A stretch of 64,000 bases of DNA, from NCBI GenBank assembly GCA_964617825.1, contig CAZTWL010000008.1:61850-125849 (forward strand). The letters are read 5' to 3'. A program made the position numbers and the translations under genes. Origin of the DNA: VSJD01 sp964617825 (GTDB taxonomy: Bacteria > Verrucomicrobiota > Kiritimatiellia > JAAZAB01). Position 1 is the stretch's first letter; each line of letters begins with the position of its first letter. Below, piece after piece: positions 1 to 9,281 of the stretch. The notes under the pieces were generated by a model. That model saw only the letters and a program-made list of their open reading frames with translations. It searched no databases and was not told the origin of the DNA.

Positions 1-444
1 GTATTGGGCATATTCATAATACGTATAAGCCATGTAGTAATTGTAATAGGCATTCGCGTAAGTGTAATAGCCATAGTGCTCATAATAGGTATAATACGCG
101 TAAGCCCAATAGTAATCGGCCCAGGCCATAGCATAATGGTAATCGCCGTAATAATAGAGGTAATAGTAACCATAGGCGTAGCCACCATAATAATAGTAGT
201 AAGCCAGATATTCGGAGTTACCGGTTGACAGATAATAGCCGTAGTACGATGAGGCTATGTAATAGTAATACTCGTAATCCGAATATCCTTTGGCGCCATC
301 ATGCGCCGCCAAAGTCGCCGGGATGGCAATCTGCGCACCTTCGGACGGAACGGCCAGCGGGGCGGGCTTTTCGCCGCCATAAGCGCTTCCGCAGAGCATG
401 GCAGCCACCAACAACAGACAACCGAGCCTTAGGAAAGCGCGCAT
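1..444 (-). CDS. Tyrosine-rich secreted protein, truncated at window edge
   Basis: I read this by translating the minus strand from the ATG at 444; the frame stays open to position 1, so 148 residues are visible and the C-terminus is missing. Residues 1-24 look like a Sec signal peptide (Arg near the start, hydrophobic core, small residues before a likely cleavage near Gly23/Gly24). Residues 25-53 are ordinary Ala/Pro-rich sequence. From Tyr54 on, 46 of 95 residues are tyrosine, mostly as YY, YYY or YYYYY runs separated by Ala, Gly, Asp, Glu, Asn or Thr, with almost no Lys, Arg or Cys. A near-perfect AGGAGG ribosome site (449-455) sits just upstream, so strong translation is likely. I do not recognise a family. 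It could be a cross-linkable envelope or matrix protein; that is speculation. Confidence 0.72.
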   Translation of the reverse strand, partial: MRAFLRLGCLLLVAAMLCGSAYGGEKPAPLAVPSEGAQIAIPATLAAHDGAKGYSDYEYYYYIASSYYGYYLSTGNSEYLAYYYYYGGYAYGYYYLYYYGDYHYAMAWADYYWAYAYYTYYEHYGYYTYANAYYNYYMAYTYYEYAQY

Positions 445-489
445 AATTACCTCCTTTTGTCCAAAAACTTTGCCCCTGACTTTTATTAA

Positions 490-518
490 ATGCTACAAGG
501 CAAAAGCAACTTTGTAAA
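490..518 (-). promoter_or_regulatory. Candidate sigma70-type promoter of the Tyr-rich gene
   Basis: On the minus strand a TTTACA -35 box (513-518) is followed by a 17-base spacer and a TAGCAT -10 box (490-495). It lies about 45 bases upstream of the ATG at 444, and the strong Shine-Dalgarno at 449-455 is between them. Confidence 0.45.
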
Positions 519-545
519 CACAATAAAATCCCAGCAGACGGCCAA

Positions 546-1853
546 TCAACCCACCGTCTTGTTTTTGGACACCCGCTTCTCGATCGGCTCGTAATGCCGC
601 TCCGTATCGCCGATATAGACCTGGCGCGGACGCGAGATCTTGAAACCGCCGGTATGCACCATTTCGCGCCATTGGGCCAGCCAGCCCGGCACCCGGCCGA
701 TGGCAAACAGCACGGTGAACATATCGGACGGAATGCCCACCGCCTTCAGGATCAAGCCGGAATAAAAATCCACATTCGGATACAAATTGCGATCGATGAA
801 ATACGAATCCTTAAGCGCCAGCGCCTCGATTTGCAGGGCAATATCGAACAGCGGGTTGGATACACCCGGCTTATTCAGCAGCTTGTGGCAGGCTTGTTTG
901 AGAATCTTGGCCCGCGGATCGAAATTCTTATAAACCCGATGGCCGAATCCGGGAAGCCGTTCCTTGCTGTTCTTGCTCTTGGCCCGTTCGATGAAGTTCT
1001 TGGGAGCCTCCCCGGTCGCCAAGATGCGATCGAGCACATGGATCACTTCCTGATTGGCGCCGCCGTGCCGCGGCCCCCACAGCGCGGAAATTCCCGCCGA
1101 AATCACGGAATAGATGTTGGATAGACTGGACCCGACCAGGCGCACCGCGGAAGTGCTGCAATTTTGCTCATGGTCAGCATGCAGGATCAGGAACAGTTCC
1201 ACCGCTCGCACGATATCCGGATCCTGCTGGTAATCCTTGACCGGCGAGGAAAACATCATGTTCAGGAAATTTTCCACATAGCGCAACTTGAATGACGGAT
1301 ACACCGTCGGTTCCCCAATGGATTTCTTGTAGGAAAAGGCGGCCACCGTGCGCACCTGGGAAAGCAGGTTGGCCATGAACTGTTCCTCGACGTTCGGGTC
1401 CATGATATCCGGCACGGGATAAAACGTGGAAAGCGAGGCCACCATGGTGGCCAGGATGCCCATCGGGTGCGCGTATTTCGGAAAAGCCACAAAGAAGTGG
1501 CGCATATCCTCATGAATCAACGACGATTCATTCAGCAGTCCGGAAAAAACCGACAGCTCTTTTTTCGTCGGCAATTCGCCATCGATCAGGAGATAGGCGG
1601 TTTCCACGAAGGTGGATTTTTCGGCCAATTCTTCAATCGGGTAGCCACGATAAAGCAGAACGCCCTTTTCTCCATCAATGAAGGAAATCCGGCTCTGGCA
1701 ACTGCCCGTGTTGGCCAGGCTGGTATCGAGCGTAATCAACCCGGTTTTTTCCCGCAGGCCGGTAATATCAATGGCCCGTTCGCCCTTGGTCCCCGTTATA
1801 ATCGGGAACAAGTGCTCTTTGCCGTCAATTATAATTTTGGCCGATTCCGACAT
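546..1853 (-). CDS. gltA: Citrate synthase (type II)
   Basis: Condenses oxaloacetate and acetyl-CoA to citrate, the entry step of the TCA cycle, in the cytoplasm. The 435-residue product has the length of hexameric type II enzymes such as that of E. coli. Catalytic residues are in the expected places: His263 in PRHGGAN, His305 in GFGHRVY and Asp362 in NVDFYSG; the ADHEQN motif is at 226-231. The ATG at 1853 is preferred over a TTG at 1904 because the extra 17 residues are unlike the family. No clear ribosome site is visible. It is divergent from the phosphomannose isomerase gene and shares a 179-bp intergenic region with it. Its acetyl-CoA could come from the pyruvate dehydrogenase encoded near 32 kb. 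Confidence 0.95.
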   Translation of the reverse strand: MSESAKIIIDGKEHLFPIITGTKGERAIDITGLREKTGLITLDTSLANTGSCQSRISFIDGEKGVLLYRGYPIEELAEKSTFVETAYLLIDGELPTKKELSVFSGLLNESSLIHEDMRHFFVAFPKYAHPMGILATMVASLSTFYPVPDIMDPNVEEQFMANLLSQVRTVAAFSYKKSIGEPTVYPSFKLRYVENFLNMMFSSPVKDYQQDPDIVRAVELFLILHADHEQNCSTSAVRLVGSSLSNIYSVISAGISALWGPRHGGANQEVIHVLDRILATGEAPKNFIERAKSKNSKERLPGFGHRVYKNFDPRAKILKQACHKLLNKPGVSNPLFDIALQIEALALKDSYFIDRNLYPNVDFYSGLILKAVGIPSDMFTVLFAIGRVPGWLAQWREMVHTGGFKISRPRQVYIGDTERHYEPIEKRVSKNKTVG

Positions 1854-2032
1854 AACGCAACTTATGCTTAACGAACGTTGATTTTCGATCCTGGAACCGC
1901 GCAATTGCCAACCACCCCGCCGGCGGAAAGACGAACATGAACGCGGCGATTTCCGTAACGATAAGGGGAGGCCTTAACCGGTGCAAGAAAAAAAACTTTA
2001 TTTCGTTCTGGTCTCCATTGGGCGGTTAAGAT

Positions 2033-3043
2033 ATGCTTCCTCCCGCGATGAATACACAGCCACCGCTTTACCCGTTGATGTTCAAGCCGGTCTATAAGAG
2101 TTATATCTGGGGCGGAGACCGGATTGCCCGCCGCTATGGGCGTTCCTTGCCGCCCGGCATTTACGCTGAATCCTGGGAAATCAGCGACCGTCCCGAGGGC
2201 GTCAACGTGGTTGTCAACGGCTCCCTGGCCGGCAAGGACATCCACGAGTTGACTCAGAACTACGGGGCCGACCTGCTGGGACGCCCGCTGGAACGCTTCC
2301 CCTTGCTGGTCAAACTGATCGATTCCAAGGAGCGCCTGAGCGTTCAGGTGCACCCGGACGAAGCCGCCGCCAAGGCGGTGGGCAGCGAGGCGAAAACCGA
2401 AATGTGGTACATTCTGGAGGCGGACCCGGGCGCAGAAGTGTTTGTCGGTTTTCAACCAGGCGTTAATGAAGCCAAGTTTCGGGAAGCTCTTGCAGCCGGA
2501 CGGGTTGGCGACCTGCTTAAAAAAGTGAGCGTCAACAAGGGAGATGTCATTTACATTCCCGGCGGATGCGTTCACACTATCGGCGCGGGGGCGCTCATCC
2601 TGGAAGTCCAGCAGAATTCCGATACAACCTACCGTGTATTCGACTGGGACCGGGTTGGCTCGAACGGCAAGCCGCGCGAGCTGCACATCGAGCAGGCCAT
2701 GAAAGTCATCCAGTGGCAGGGCATTCCGGCCGCCCACCAGTCCATGCCTGCGGTACCCGCCGAGACGCCCCCAAAAGGCAACAGCATTGTGGAACGCCTG
2801 CGTACGCCGTATTTTAGATTCGAGGAACTGTCAGTGGCCGGCATGCTCGATTGCCCGCTGGACACCCACAGTTTCCATGCCCTGTTCCTGGAGAAAGGCC
2901 TGGTGCGCATCAAGTCGGGAAGCGTGCTGGTGGATGTGGAGCCGGGCACAACGGTACTTATGCCGGACTGCCTCAAAAAATACGAGATGGCCAATCTTGA
3001 CACAACCGGCGCCAGCAAGCTTCTGCGCATCAGCCTGCCATAG
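2033..3043 (+). CDS. manA: Mannose-6-phosphate isomerase, class I
   Basis: Interconverts mannose-6-phosphate and fructose-6-phosphate, linking mannose use or GDP-mannose supply to glycolysis. The 336-residue product matches the short cupin-type form. Zinc-site elements are visible: QVHPDE at about 105-110, the acidic KTEMWY segment at about 121-126, and GGCVHTIGAG with the ligand His near 181. The N-terminal YIWGG and AESWEISDRPEG segments are also typical. An ATG at 2048 is an alternative start, and neither start has a convincing Shine-Dalgarno. It converges on the efflux operon, with only 18 bp between the two coding ends. Confidence 0.9.
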   Translation: MLPPAMNTQPPLYPLMFKPVYKSYIWGGDRIARRYGRSLPPGIYAESWEISDRPEGVNVVVNGSLAGKDIHELTQNYGADLLGRPLERFPLLVKLIDSKERLSVQVHPDEAAAKAVGSEAKTEMWYILEADPGAEVFVGFQPGVNEAKFREALAAGRVGDLLKKVSVNKGDVIYIPGGCVHTIGAGALILEVQQNSDTTYRVFDWDRVGSNGKPRELHIEQAMKVIQWQGIPAAHQSMPAVPAETPPKGNSIVERLRTPYFRFEELSVAGMLDCPLDTHSFHALFLEKGLVRIKSGSVLVDVEPGTTVLMPDCLKKYEMANLDTTGASKLLRISLP

Positions 3044-3061
3044 CAAGCCGGTCGCGCGCCA

Positions 3062-3352
3062 TCAGGTTGCAGCTTCCAGGTTCCAGGTAAAAGCCTTGAT
3101 GCCTTCGGCTCCCATGGTTTGACGCAATTCACGGACGCCCTTGAGCACCGGCTCGACCGCCTCGTCGGGCACAGCCAGGAGCAAAGTGTTGTTGCGCCCC
3201 GGCCAGATATCGGTGCCCAGATGAGCGCCGGACAGCTGCCCCTTGCCCAAGACCGCATCGATGCGGGTATAACTGGAGAGCTTGCAGGCCTCCAGCAATT
3301 CCATCACTTCTTCATCAACGGCTTCGTTGAAAACCAGCATCATCATTTTCAT
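3062..3352 (-). CDS. PII-like RND-transporter-associated protein
   Basis: A 96-residue soluble protein resembling the small PG0541-type proteins found next to RND pumps, which have a PII-like ferredoxin fold. Supporting segments are the N-terminal FNEAVDEEVMELLE, the central GAHLGTDIWPGRN, the LLLAVPDEAVEPVL strand-helix and the C-terminal KAFTWNLE. Its ATG overlaps the pump's stop as ATGA, implying translational coupling, and it is the last gene of the TolC-MFP-RND operon. By analogy with PII/AmtB it may gate the pump in response to a small ligand. That role is inferred from position and fold, not shown by the sequence. Confidence 0.75.
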   Translation of the reverse strand: MKMMMLVFNEAVDEEVMELLEACKLSSYTRIDAVLGKGQLSGAHLGTDIWPGRNNTLLLAVPDEAVEPVLKGVRELRQTMGAEGIKAFTWNLEAAT

Positions 3353-6300
3353 GACTTTTTCCGTAATTTCGATTCGAACACCGCATAGAGCGTAGGAACG
3401 AACAACATGGTGATGAACGTCGAAACCGCCAGCCCGCCGATCATCGTAATGCCCAGCGGCTGCCAGACCTCGGAACCTTCGCCCCGCGAAAGCGCCAGGG
3501 GCAATACGCCCACAAGGGTTGAAACCGTGGTCATCAGCACGGGCCGCAAACGATGCCGGCCGCCGGTGGTTATGGCCTCCATCATCGTCAAGCCGCGCGC
3601 GCGCAGAATATTGATGTAACTGATCAGCACGATGGCGTTTTTGACGACAATACCGACCAGCATGACAATGCCCAGGAAGGTAATGACGCTGAGGGTCGTC
3701 GCGGTCAACAGAAAAGCCAGGATGACGCCGGTAAAGGTGAAGGGCACGGAAAACATGATGATGAAAGGATCCAGCAGCGACTCGAACTGGGCGGCCATGA
3801 CCATGTAAACCAGGGCAATCCCCAGCAACAAGAGCAGCGTCAGGTCCTTGAAGGCCTTGGCTTGCTCCTCGGCTTCACCGCCGATATTAATCGTGATGTC
3901 GGACGGCAGCGTGATTGCGCCGATATCCCGCCGGATATCGGCAATCACATCGCCCATGGAACGCTTCAAAGTATTGCATTCCACACGCATGACGCGCGCG
4001 CGGTTGCGGCGCTCGATTTCCATTGGGCCGGTAGCTTCGCTGACTGCGGCAAAATTGATCAGTTTCAGCGATTTGCCTGTATACGGCGAGACGATCGCCA
4101 GGTTTTCAATGTCTTCCTGACGTGTGCGGGCGCTGTCTTCGAGGCGCACGTTGATGTCGTAGGTTTCGCCCTTCTCCCGGTATTTGCTGGCCGTCGTCCC
4201 TTCCATGAACGCCTTAACGCTGTCCGAGGTCGTCTTCATATCCAGGCCAAGCATGGAGGCCTTTTCGCGATCGACGCTGATCCGCAGCTCCGGTCGCTTC
4301 AATTCGCGGGAAATACTGACGTCGACAACCCCGGGCGTGCGGTCCAGGATGGCCCGGATCTTGCCGGACACGGCATCCGTATCCTCGAAAGAATGGCCGA
4401 TGATTTCAACCTGGATTTTCTTGCCGCTCGTGCCTGTGATGAGCTGGTTGAGGCCATTGCCCGCATTGACGTCCGTTTTGATAACGCCCGGAATTTGTCG
4501 GATGCGGGAGCGGACAACCTGGCCGATTTCCTGGGCCGAGCGTTTTCGTTGCGTTTTTGGAACCATCTTGATGCTACCGGAGACGATATGCGTGCCGGCC
4601 TGCCCGCCAAAAATCGACCCCATTCCCCCGCTGGTTCCACTACGCACACGCATCGTTGTTTTTTCGGGAACTTCCTGCTGGATGATGGCCTCGATCCGGC
4701 GGGCAACCTTGTCGGTTTCCTCCACGCGCGTGCCGATCGGCAAATTCACCGTAATATTCAAGTCGCCCGAATCCTCCTCCGGAACGAATTCCGTTCCCAC
4801 CAGGGGAACCAGCAGCAGGCTGCCCAGAAAAACGCCCGCAAACCCGCCAATCACCGTTTTTTTGTGTTCCAGACTCCAGGCCAGGCTTCGTCCATAGGCG
4901 TATTCCCAGGCCGTAAACCAGCGCTCCGACAAGGCATATACCTTATGGAACACCCCGCCGGATCCTTCCGGCGCCTGCCGGCGGGAAGCGCTTTTCAGCC
5001 ACTGCGCGCACAGCATCGGCGAAAAGGTCGAGGCCGTAAAAAGCGATGCCGTTAAGGTCACGACGACAATTACGGCCAATTCGCCGAACATGATCCCGAC
5101 CACACCGGACACGAACAGCAACGGCATAAACACCACAACCGTCGTCGACGTGGACGCCAGGATGGCCAGGAACATTTCCGAGGCGCCAAAAATGGCGGCT
5201 TCCCGCGGACGCTCGCCGCGGTCCAAGTGCCGCATGATGTTATCCACAACCACAATGGCGTCATCCACCACCATGCCGACGACGATGGCCAGCGAGGACA
5301 GGCTGATGACATTAATCGTCCGTCCGGCCAAAAAGAGATAAATGAACGCCACCAGCAGCGAAAATGGAATGGTCAGCGCAATGATCACGCTGGGCCGGAA
5401 GCGCCGCAGGAAAAACCAGGTAATCAGGATCACGAGGATCGCCGCGTCCCTGGTAGTGGTCTTGAGCGTGTCCAGCGAATCCAGGATCTCCTGCGAAGTG
5501 TCCATGACGATTTTCATGTTCACATCGGACGGCAAAACGGAAGCCAGCTCGTTAAGCTTCTTTTTCACGCGGCCAGCCACCTCGACGGTGTTCATGCCAG
5601 TCTGTTTCTGTATCATCATCTGGACGCCCCGCCGCCCGTTGATGCGCACGACGCTGGTTTGCTCCATGAAACCATCTTCCACGCGGGCCACGTCCTTCAG
5701 ATAAACCATTTTGCCCTGGCGCTTGCCCAGGATCACGGTATTGATTTCCTCCGGCGAGGTAAATTCGCCCGGCAAGCGCAACAGGTAATCGGAAAGCCCG
5801 GACTTCAGGTCGCCCACCGGCTGGGTAATGTTTTCGCGGGCCAGGACGGTGATGACGTCCAAGACCGAAAACCCGGAACTTTCCAGCTTGATCCTGTCGA
5901 TCCAGACATTGATTTGGCGCTGCAATCCCCCGTGAATCTGCACCGTACCGACGCCGGGAAGCTGGCGCAGGGCATCGCCCACGCGGTTGTCGATCATATC
6001 GTAGAGTTCCGGATAAGTCCGATCGGCGGTGATCCCGACAAAAAGGACGGGCATCATGGCCGTATTGAACTTGAAGACAAAGGGATTATCCATCTCTTCG
6101 GGAATATCGGGCAACACGCGTTTGGCCAGCTCGATGCGGTCGCGGATGTCATTGGAAGCTTCGGCCAGGTCCGTGCCCCAGATAAATTTAAGGCTGATCA
6201 CCGAAACGCCTTCCAACGAACGCGACGTGATTTTCTCAATGCCCGGAGTCGTCGCCAGCTGATTTTCCAGCGGCTCGGTAACCTTGCTTTCCACATCCTC

Positions 6301-6468
6301 GGGGCTGGCCCCGGAATAAGTCGAAATCACCGAGATCACCGGCGGCTCGATTTCAGGCATCAGGTCGACACCCAGGCGGGTCAGGGCATACAACGAAAGC
6401 AGGATGATCCCGCAAAAGATCATCAGGTTAGTCACCGGCCGGCGAACGCCAAAATCGGGAAGATTCAT
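3349..6468 (-). CDS. RND efflux pump, AcrB/HAE1-like inner-membrane subunit
   Basis: A 1039-residue proton-driven inner-membrane transporter of the AcrB/MexB class, expected to export drugs, lipids or other amphiphiles through a periplasmic adaptor and TolC-type duct. The N-terminus (first transmembrane helix, then GVDLMPEIEPPVISV) and the YSGASPEDVE porter motif are canonical. The middle transmembrane block contains VVGMVVDDAIVVVDN, with the Asp pair of the proton relay. The second half repeats the pattern with a GIVVKNAIVLISY segment. Length and duplicated architecture are complete. It is third in the operon after the outer-membrane and adaptor genes, with an unusual 316-bp gap upstream. 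Substrate cannot be told from sequence. Confidence 0.93.
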   Translation of the reverse strand: MNLPDFGVRRPVTNLMIFCGIILLSLYALTRLGVDLMPEIEPPVISVISTYSGASPEDVESKVTEPLENQLATTPGIEKITSRSLEGVSVISLKFIWGTDLAEASNDIRDRIELAKRVLPDIPEEMDNPFVFKFNTAMMPVLFVGITADRTYPELYDMIDNRVGDALRQLPGVGTVQIHGGLQRQINVWIDRIKLESSGFSVLDVITVLARENITQPVGDLKSGLSDYLLRLPGEFTSPEEINTVILGKRQGKMVYLKDVARVEDGFMEQTSVVRINGRRGVQMMIQKQTGMNTVEVAGRVKKKLNELASVLPSDVNMKIVMDTSQEILDSLDTLKTTTRDAAILVILITWFFLRRFRPSVIIALTIPFSLLVAFIYLFLAGRTINVISLSSLAIVVGMVVDDAIVVVDNIMRHLDRGERPREAAIFGASEMFLAILASTSTTVVVFMPLLFVSGVVGIMFGELAVIVVVTLTASLFTASTFSPMLCAQWLKSASRRQAPEGSGGVFHKVYALSERWFTAWEYAYGRSLAWSLEHKKTVIGGFAGVFLGSLLLVPLVGTEFVPEEDSGDLNITVNLPIGTRVEETDKVARRIEAIIQQEVPEKTTMRVRSGTSGGMGSIFGGQAGTHIVSGSIKMVPKTQRKRSAQEIGQVVRSRIRQIPGVIKTDVNAGNGLNQLITGTSGKKIQVEIIGHSFEDTDAVSGKIRAILDRTPGVVDVSISRELKRPELRISVDREKASMLGLDMKTTSDSVKAFMEGTTASKYREKGETYDINVRLEDSARTRQEDIENLAIVSPYTGKSLKLINFAAVSEATGPMEIERRNRARVMRVECNTLKRSMGDVIADIRRDIGAITLPSDITINIGGEAEEQAKAFKDLTLLLLLGIALVYMVMAAQFESLLDPFIIMFSVPFTFTGVILAFLLTATTLSVITFLGIVMLVGIVVKNAIVLISYINILRARGLTMMEAITTGGRHRLRPVLMTTVSTLVGVLPLALSRGEGSEVWQPLGITMIGGLAVSTFITMLFVPTLYAVFESKLRKKS

Positions 6469-6784
6469 AATCGCATAACCTTAAAGAGACTCTCGGGCAA
6501 CCGCAGGAACAGGCGTCATGTTTTCCTAGTGCCGAAAACTTCAGTTCCGGTCTTCCATAGATGCACTTATCCGGTTTCAACCCATAAGCCACAGCCTAAA
6601 CGGCGCCAGCCTTGGCGCGCCTTTGAGAGGCCGGTAAATCCGGGCCCGATTTCAGCCCCCTCGGAGACGTTCGTAATGACAACCGCTGACGGCAAAAAAT
6701 TTTTCAACGTTCTCTGCAAGACCCGATTCCAAGCACGCCCCCGGGAAAAACCAAGGCAAGCTCGGCACAACAAGCGCAAGGCCG
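6469..6784. other. Long spacer inside the efflux operon, no gene seen
   Basis: This 316-bp stretch separates the adaptor stop from the pump start, although the two genes surely work together. Short open frames on the minus strand (up to about 70 codons) have no recognisable content and no good ribosome sites. A GC-rich partial inverted repeat lies around 6600-6622. It may hold an internal promoter or be the remains of a lost small gene. Confidence 0.4.
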
Positions 6785-7726
6785 CTACTTAATTTTCGAA
6801 TCCGGGATTTCGGGGACCGGCATAGCTTCTTCGACACTAATTGCCGCGCCGTCGTGCAAGCGCTGCTGGCCCATGATCACAACCTGTTCACCCGGGCGCA
6901 ACCCATCCAACACCTCGTAAGCGGCGCCCTCGCGGAGCCCCAAACGCACATTGCGGCTGGCAACGATATTACCTTTGGCCACGTACACGTAAGTGTTGGA
7001 CTCCTTGCCCATGATCGCTTCTTTCAGGACCACCGGGCGGTCCGGGCGTGTTTCAAGTATCAGGCGCACACGGGCAAACATGCCGGGCTTGAGCCGGTAG
7101 CCCGGATTGGGAATCTTGAGCTCCACCGGCGTGGTCCGTGTGTCCAGATCGATCACCGGGCTGACCTTGGATACCGTGCCGGGAAAAATTTCACCGGGCC
7201 AGGCATCCACGCTCAGTTCCGCCGCCTGGTTCAATTTGACCTGGGTACAGTATTTTTCGGGCACGTCCAGCAGCAGTTCCACCGACTCGATATCCACGAT
7301 CTGCGCCACCGGGGTTTGCAGGCTGACTGTGGCGCCGCAGTCCACGTAAACGCGGCTGATAAACCCGGTCAAGGGGCTTTCTACCGGCGCTTTCTCATAG
7401 GTAAAACCGACCTCATCGCGATCAATGTAGGCAATGACATCGCCCTTGGAGACGCGCGCGCCCTCCTCATGGACTTTTTCCATGACTTTGCCGGCGACCT
7501 TGGGATAAACGAGCGCCTCCTCGCGCGCCCGGATATTGCCGGCGTAGTCGAGCGTATGCTTCAGGTTGCGTTGCTCGACAGCCTGCAGGCGGACCGGGAT
7601 CCGCTCGTCAACGGCTGCTTTGCCTGCCTTCCGGCAACCCGCAGGCGCAATCATCGCAACGATCATTGCGCCCATGGCCAACGCAAAGACATGGCCGCCT
7701 ATTATCCGCCTGCCGTCCGCTGTCAT
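6785..7726 (-). CDS. RND periplasmic adaptor (membrane fusion) lipoprotein
   Basis: A 313-residue HlyD/AcrA-type adaptor that bridges the inner-membrane pump and the TolC channel. The N-terminus has a hydrophobic segment ending in a lipobox-like APAGC, so Cys31 is probably lipidated and anchors the protein. The biotinyl/lipoyl-like half-motifs follow (ALVYPKVAGKVMEKV and APVESPLTGFISRVYV). Next come a beta-barrel (WPGEIFPGTVSKVSPVIDLDTRTTPVEL) and a membrane-proximal domain ending in LRPGEQVVIMG. The alpha-hairpin is very short, typical of compact adaptors. The ATG is one base downstream of the TolC-like gene's stop, showing tight coupling. Confidence 0.9.
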   Translation of the reverse strand: MTADGRRIIGGHVFALAMGAMIVAMIAPAGCRKAGKAAVDERIPVRLQAVEQRNLKHTLDYAGNIRAREEALVYPKVAGKVMEKVHEEGARVSKGDVIAYIDRDEVGFTYEKAPVESPLTGFISRVYVDCGATVSLQTPVAQIVDIESVELLLDVPEKYCTQVKLNQAAELSVDAWPGEIFPGTVSKVSPVIDLDTRTTPVELKIPNPGYRLKPGMFARVRLILETRPDRPVVLKEAIMGKESNTYVYVAKGNIVASRNVRLGLREGAAYEVLDGLRPGEQVVIMGQQRLHDGAAISVEEAMPVPEIPDSKIK

Positions 7727-7727
7727 G

Positions 7728-9281
7728 TTAATTCTCCAGGATAATATTGTTCTTGGCCAGGATCACACCTTCCGACTGATCCAGGCGGATCAGGGCAATT
7801 TGGTAATCGATCAGCGATTTCACATAATCCAGGTGCGAGGTTGCCAGCCGGTTTTGATAATCGAGCAAGTCATGGGTGCTGACCTGCCCATAGGCATATC
7901 GCTCCTGCTGGGCATCGTAATTTTCAGTCTCCATTTCCGACGACAGCCACGCGGCATCCGTCTGGCGGAACTGGATATCCACTTCGCGCACACGGTTGCG
8001 GATTTCGCCCACAATATTCTGTTCCAGACGCTTGATCTCCAATAGCGCCTGAATTTTTTCCCATTTGCTTTTGTCATACTTGGCGCGCTCGCCGCCGCCC
8101 CAGGGAACGGTCATCCGGACACCCACCATCCAGTCCTTGTAATCCATCCCGATGCTTCCAACCGCATCCTGGAAACTGTCGTCCAACCCGTTCAGGCCGA
8201 AGCTGCCGGTCAAATCCACGGTCGGCAAAAGCGCATTCTGCGCCACCGCGATCTGAATATCGCGGTTGGCCAGGCCAATTTTCAACGCCTGATAGTCCGG
8301 CCGATTTTCAAAGGCCCGCTCCAGGCTCTTACCAAGATCCACGTGCTGAACGCTGAGCGCCGGTTCGTCAATCAACTCCACGCGCGCATTCCAGAGCAGC
8401 GGATCATCCACAAGATTGGTGACCAGCTTCAGCGCGTCTTCCGCGTTCTTCATGGTAGCTTCCGCGGAGATCACGCTTTTCCGGCGCTCGGCCACCGAAG
8501 TTTCCGTTTCCAGAAGATCCACGGAACTGATCAGGCCCTTGGCATAGCGCGCCTGGTTGATTTTCAGCAGTTCATGCGCACGCGCCAATGCTTCCAACTC
8601 GATATAATAGCGGGCGCGGGCATAGTACAAACCGTAATAAGCCTCCAGCGACCGGCTGATGATCGTCATCGTGGTTTCATTGAAGGCCTTTTTGGAAATC
8701 AGCAGGTTGTTGCGCGCAAGGACGATGTCAGCCCGATTCACCACGATGCCGGCGCCGCGCAGAAGCGGCTGGGTCAGCGTGATCACGGGCTCCGCGCTGT
8801 AGGCCGGATTAATCATCTGGTAGGTCGAGCTGCTTTTCAGCGAGTTTGCCAGGAAAGCCAGATCGTAGCGGGCGCCCGTGAGCAGCTTGCCCCCAACATC
8901 CACGCTGAAATCCGCAATGCGTTCCATGGCCACGTTGCTGTTAAGCAGCGTGTACGAACGCACCGTGTTATCGCTCAGATTGGCCTGGGCATTCAAACTG
9001 GGCTCGAACGCCGCGCGCGCCATGGCCACTTCGTCGGCCCGCAGGATCGGGCTGATGCGTTTGATCTTGATTTCGGAATTGGCTGCCAGCGCATAGGCCA
9101 TGCAATCAACCCGCCCGATACGCAGGAGCGTATTGCTCCGGGCCCCGGCCAGGTATGCGACCTGGTCGAAACCGACCACCGGCGGATTGTCCGGCGATTG
9201 GGCCAACCCCTTGAAAGCCGGCAGCCACAGGACCAGCGCCAGCCACAGCTTGAAAACCAAGTAACATCTTCTTTTTTTCAT
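7728..9281 (-). CDS. TolC-family outer-membrane efflux protein
   Basis: A 517-residue outer-membrane channel with the two tandem outer-membrane-efflux repeats of the TolC/OprM family, rich in long helices (for example SLEAYYGLYYARARYYIELEALARAHELLK). The open frame extends upstream to 9506, but the ATG at 9281 is chosen because it begins a textbook signal peptide (KKRR, a hydrophobic run, then cleavage after GLAQ). The strand pair DWMVGVRMTVPWGGGERAK near the C-terminal half is typical. It is the first gene of the operon, followed immediately by the adaptor, and the promoter and operator candidates lie at 9367-9412. Confidence 0.9.
   Translation of the reverse strand: MKKRRCYLVFKLWLALVLWLPAFKGLAQSPDNPPVVGFDQVAYLAGARSNTLLRIGRVDCMAYALAANSEIKIKRISPILRADEVAMARAAFEPSLNAQANLSDNTVRSYTLLNSNVAMERIADFSVDVGGKLLTGARYDLAFLANSLKSSSTYQMINPAYSAEPVITLTQPLLRGAGIVVNRADIVLARNNLLISKKAFNETTMTIISRSLEAYYGLYYARARYYIELEALARAHELLKINQARYAKGLISSVDLLETETSVAERRKSVISAEATMKNAEDALKLVTNLVDDPLLWNARVELIDEPALSVQHVDLGKSLERAFENRPDYQALKIGLANRDIQIAVAQNALLPTVDLTGSFGLNGLDDSFQDAVGSIGMDYKDWMVGVRMTVPWGGGERAKYDKSKWEKIQALLEIKRLEQNIVGEIRNRVREVDIQFRQTDAAWLSSEMETENYDAQQERYAYGQVSTHDLLDYQNRLATSHLDYVKSLIDYQIALIRLDQSEGVILAKNNIILEN

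Noticed and set aside
4..228. Plus-strand hydrophobic frame rich in Ile and Val
   Set aside because: It is the antisense reading of the Tyr codons of the minus-strand gene (TAT/TAC become ATA/GTA). It has no ribosome site.
3553..6792. Long plus-strand open frames across the RND pump gene
   Set aside because: They are shadows caused by GC-biased third positions of the minus-strand pump gene. No domain is recognisable in them.
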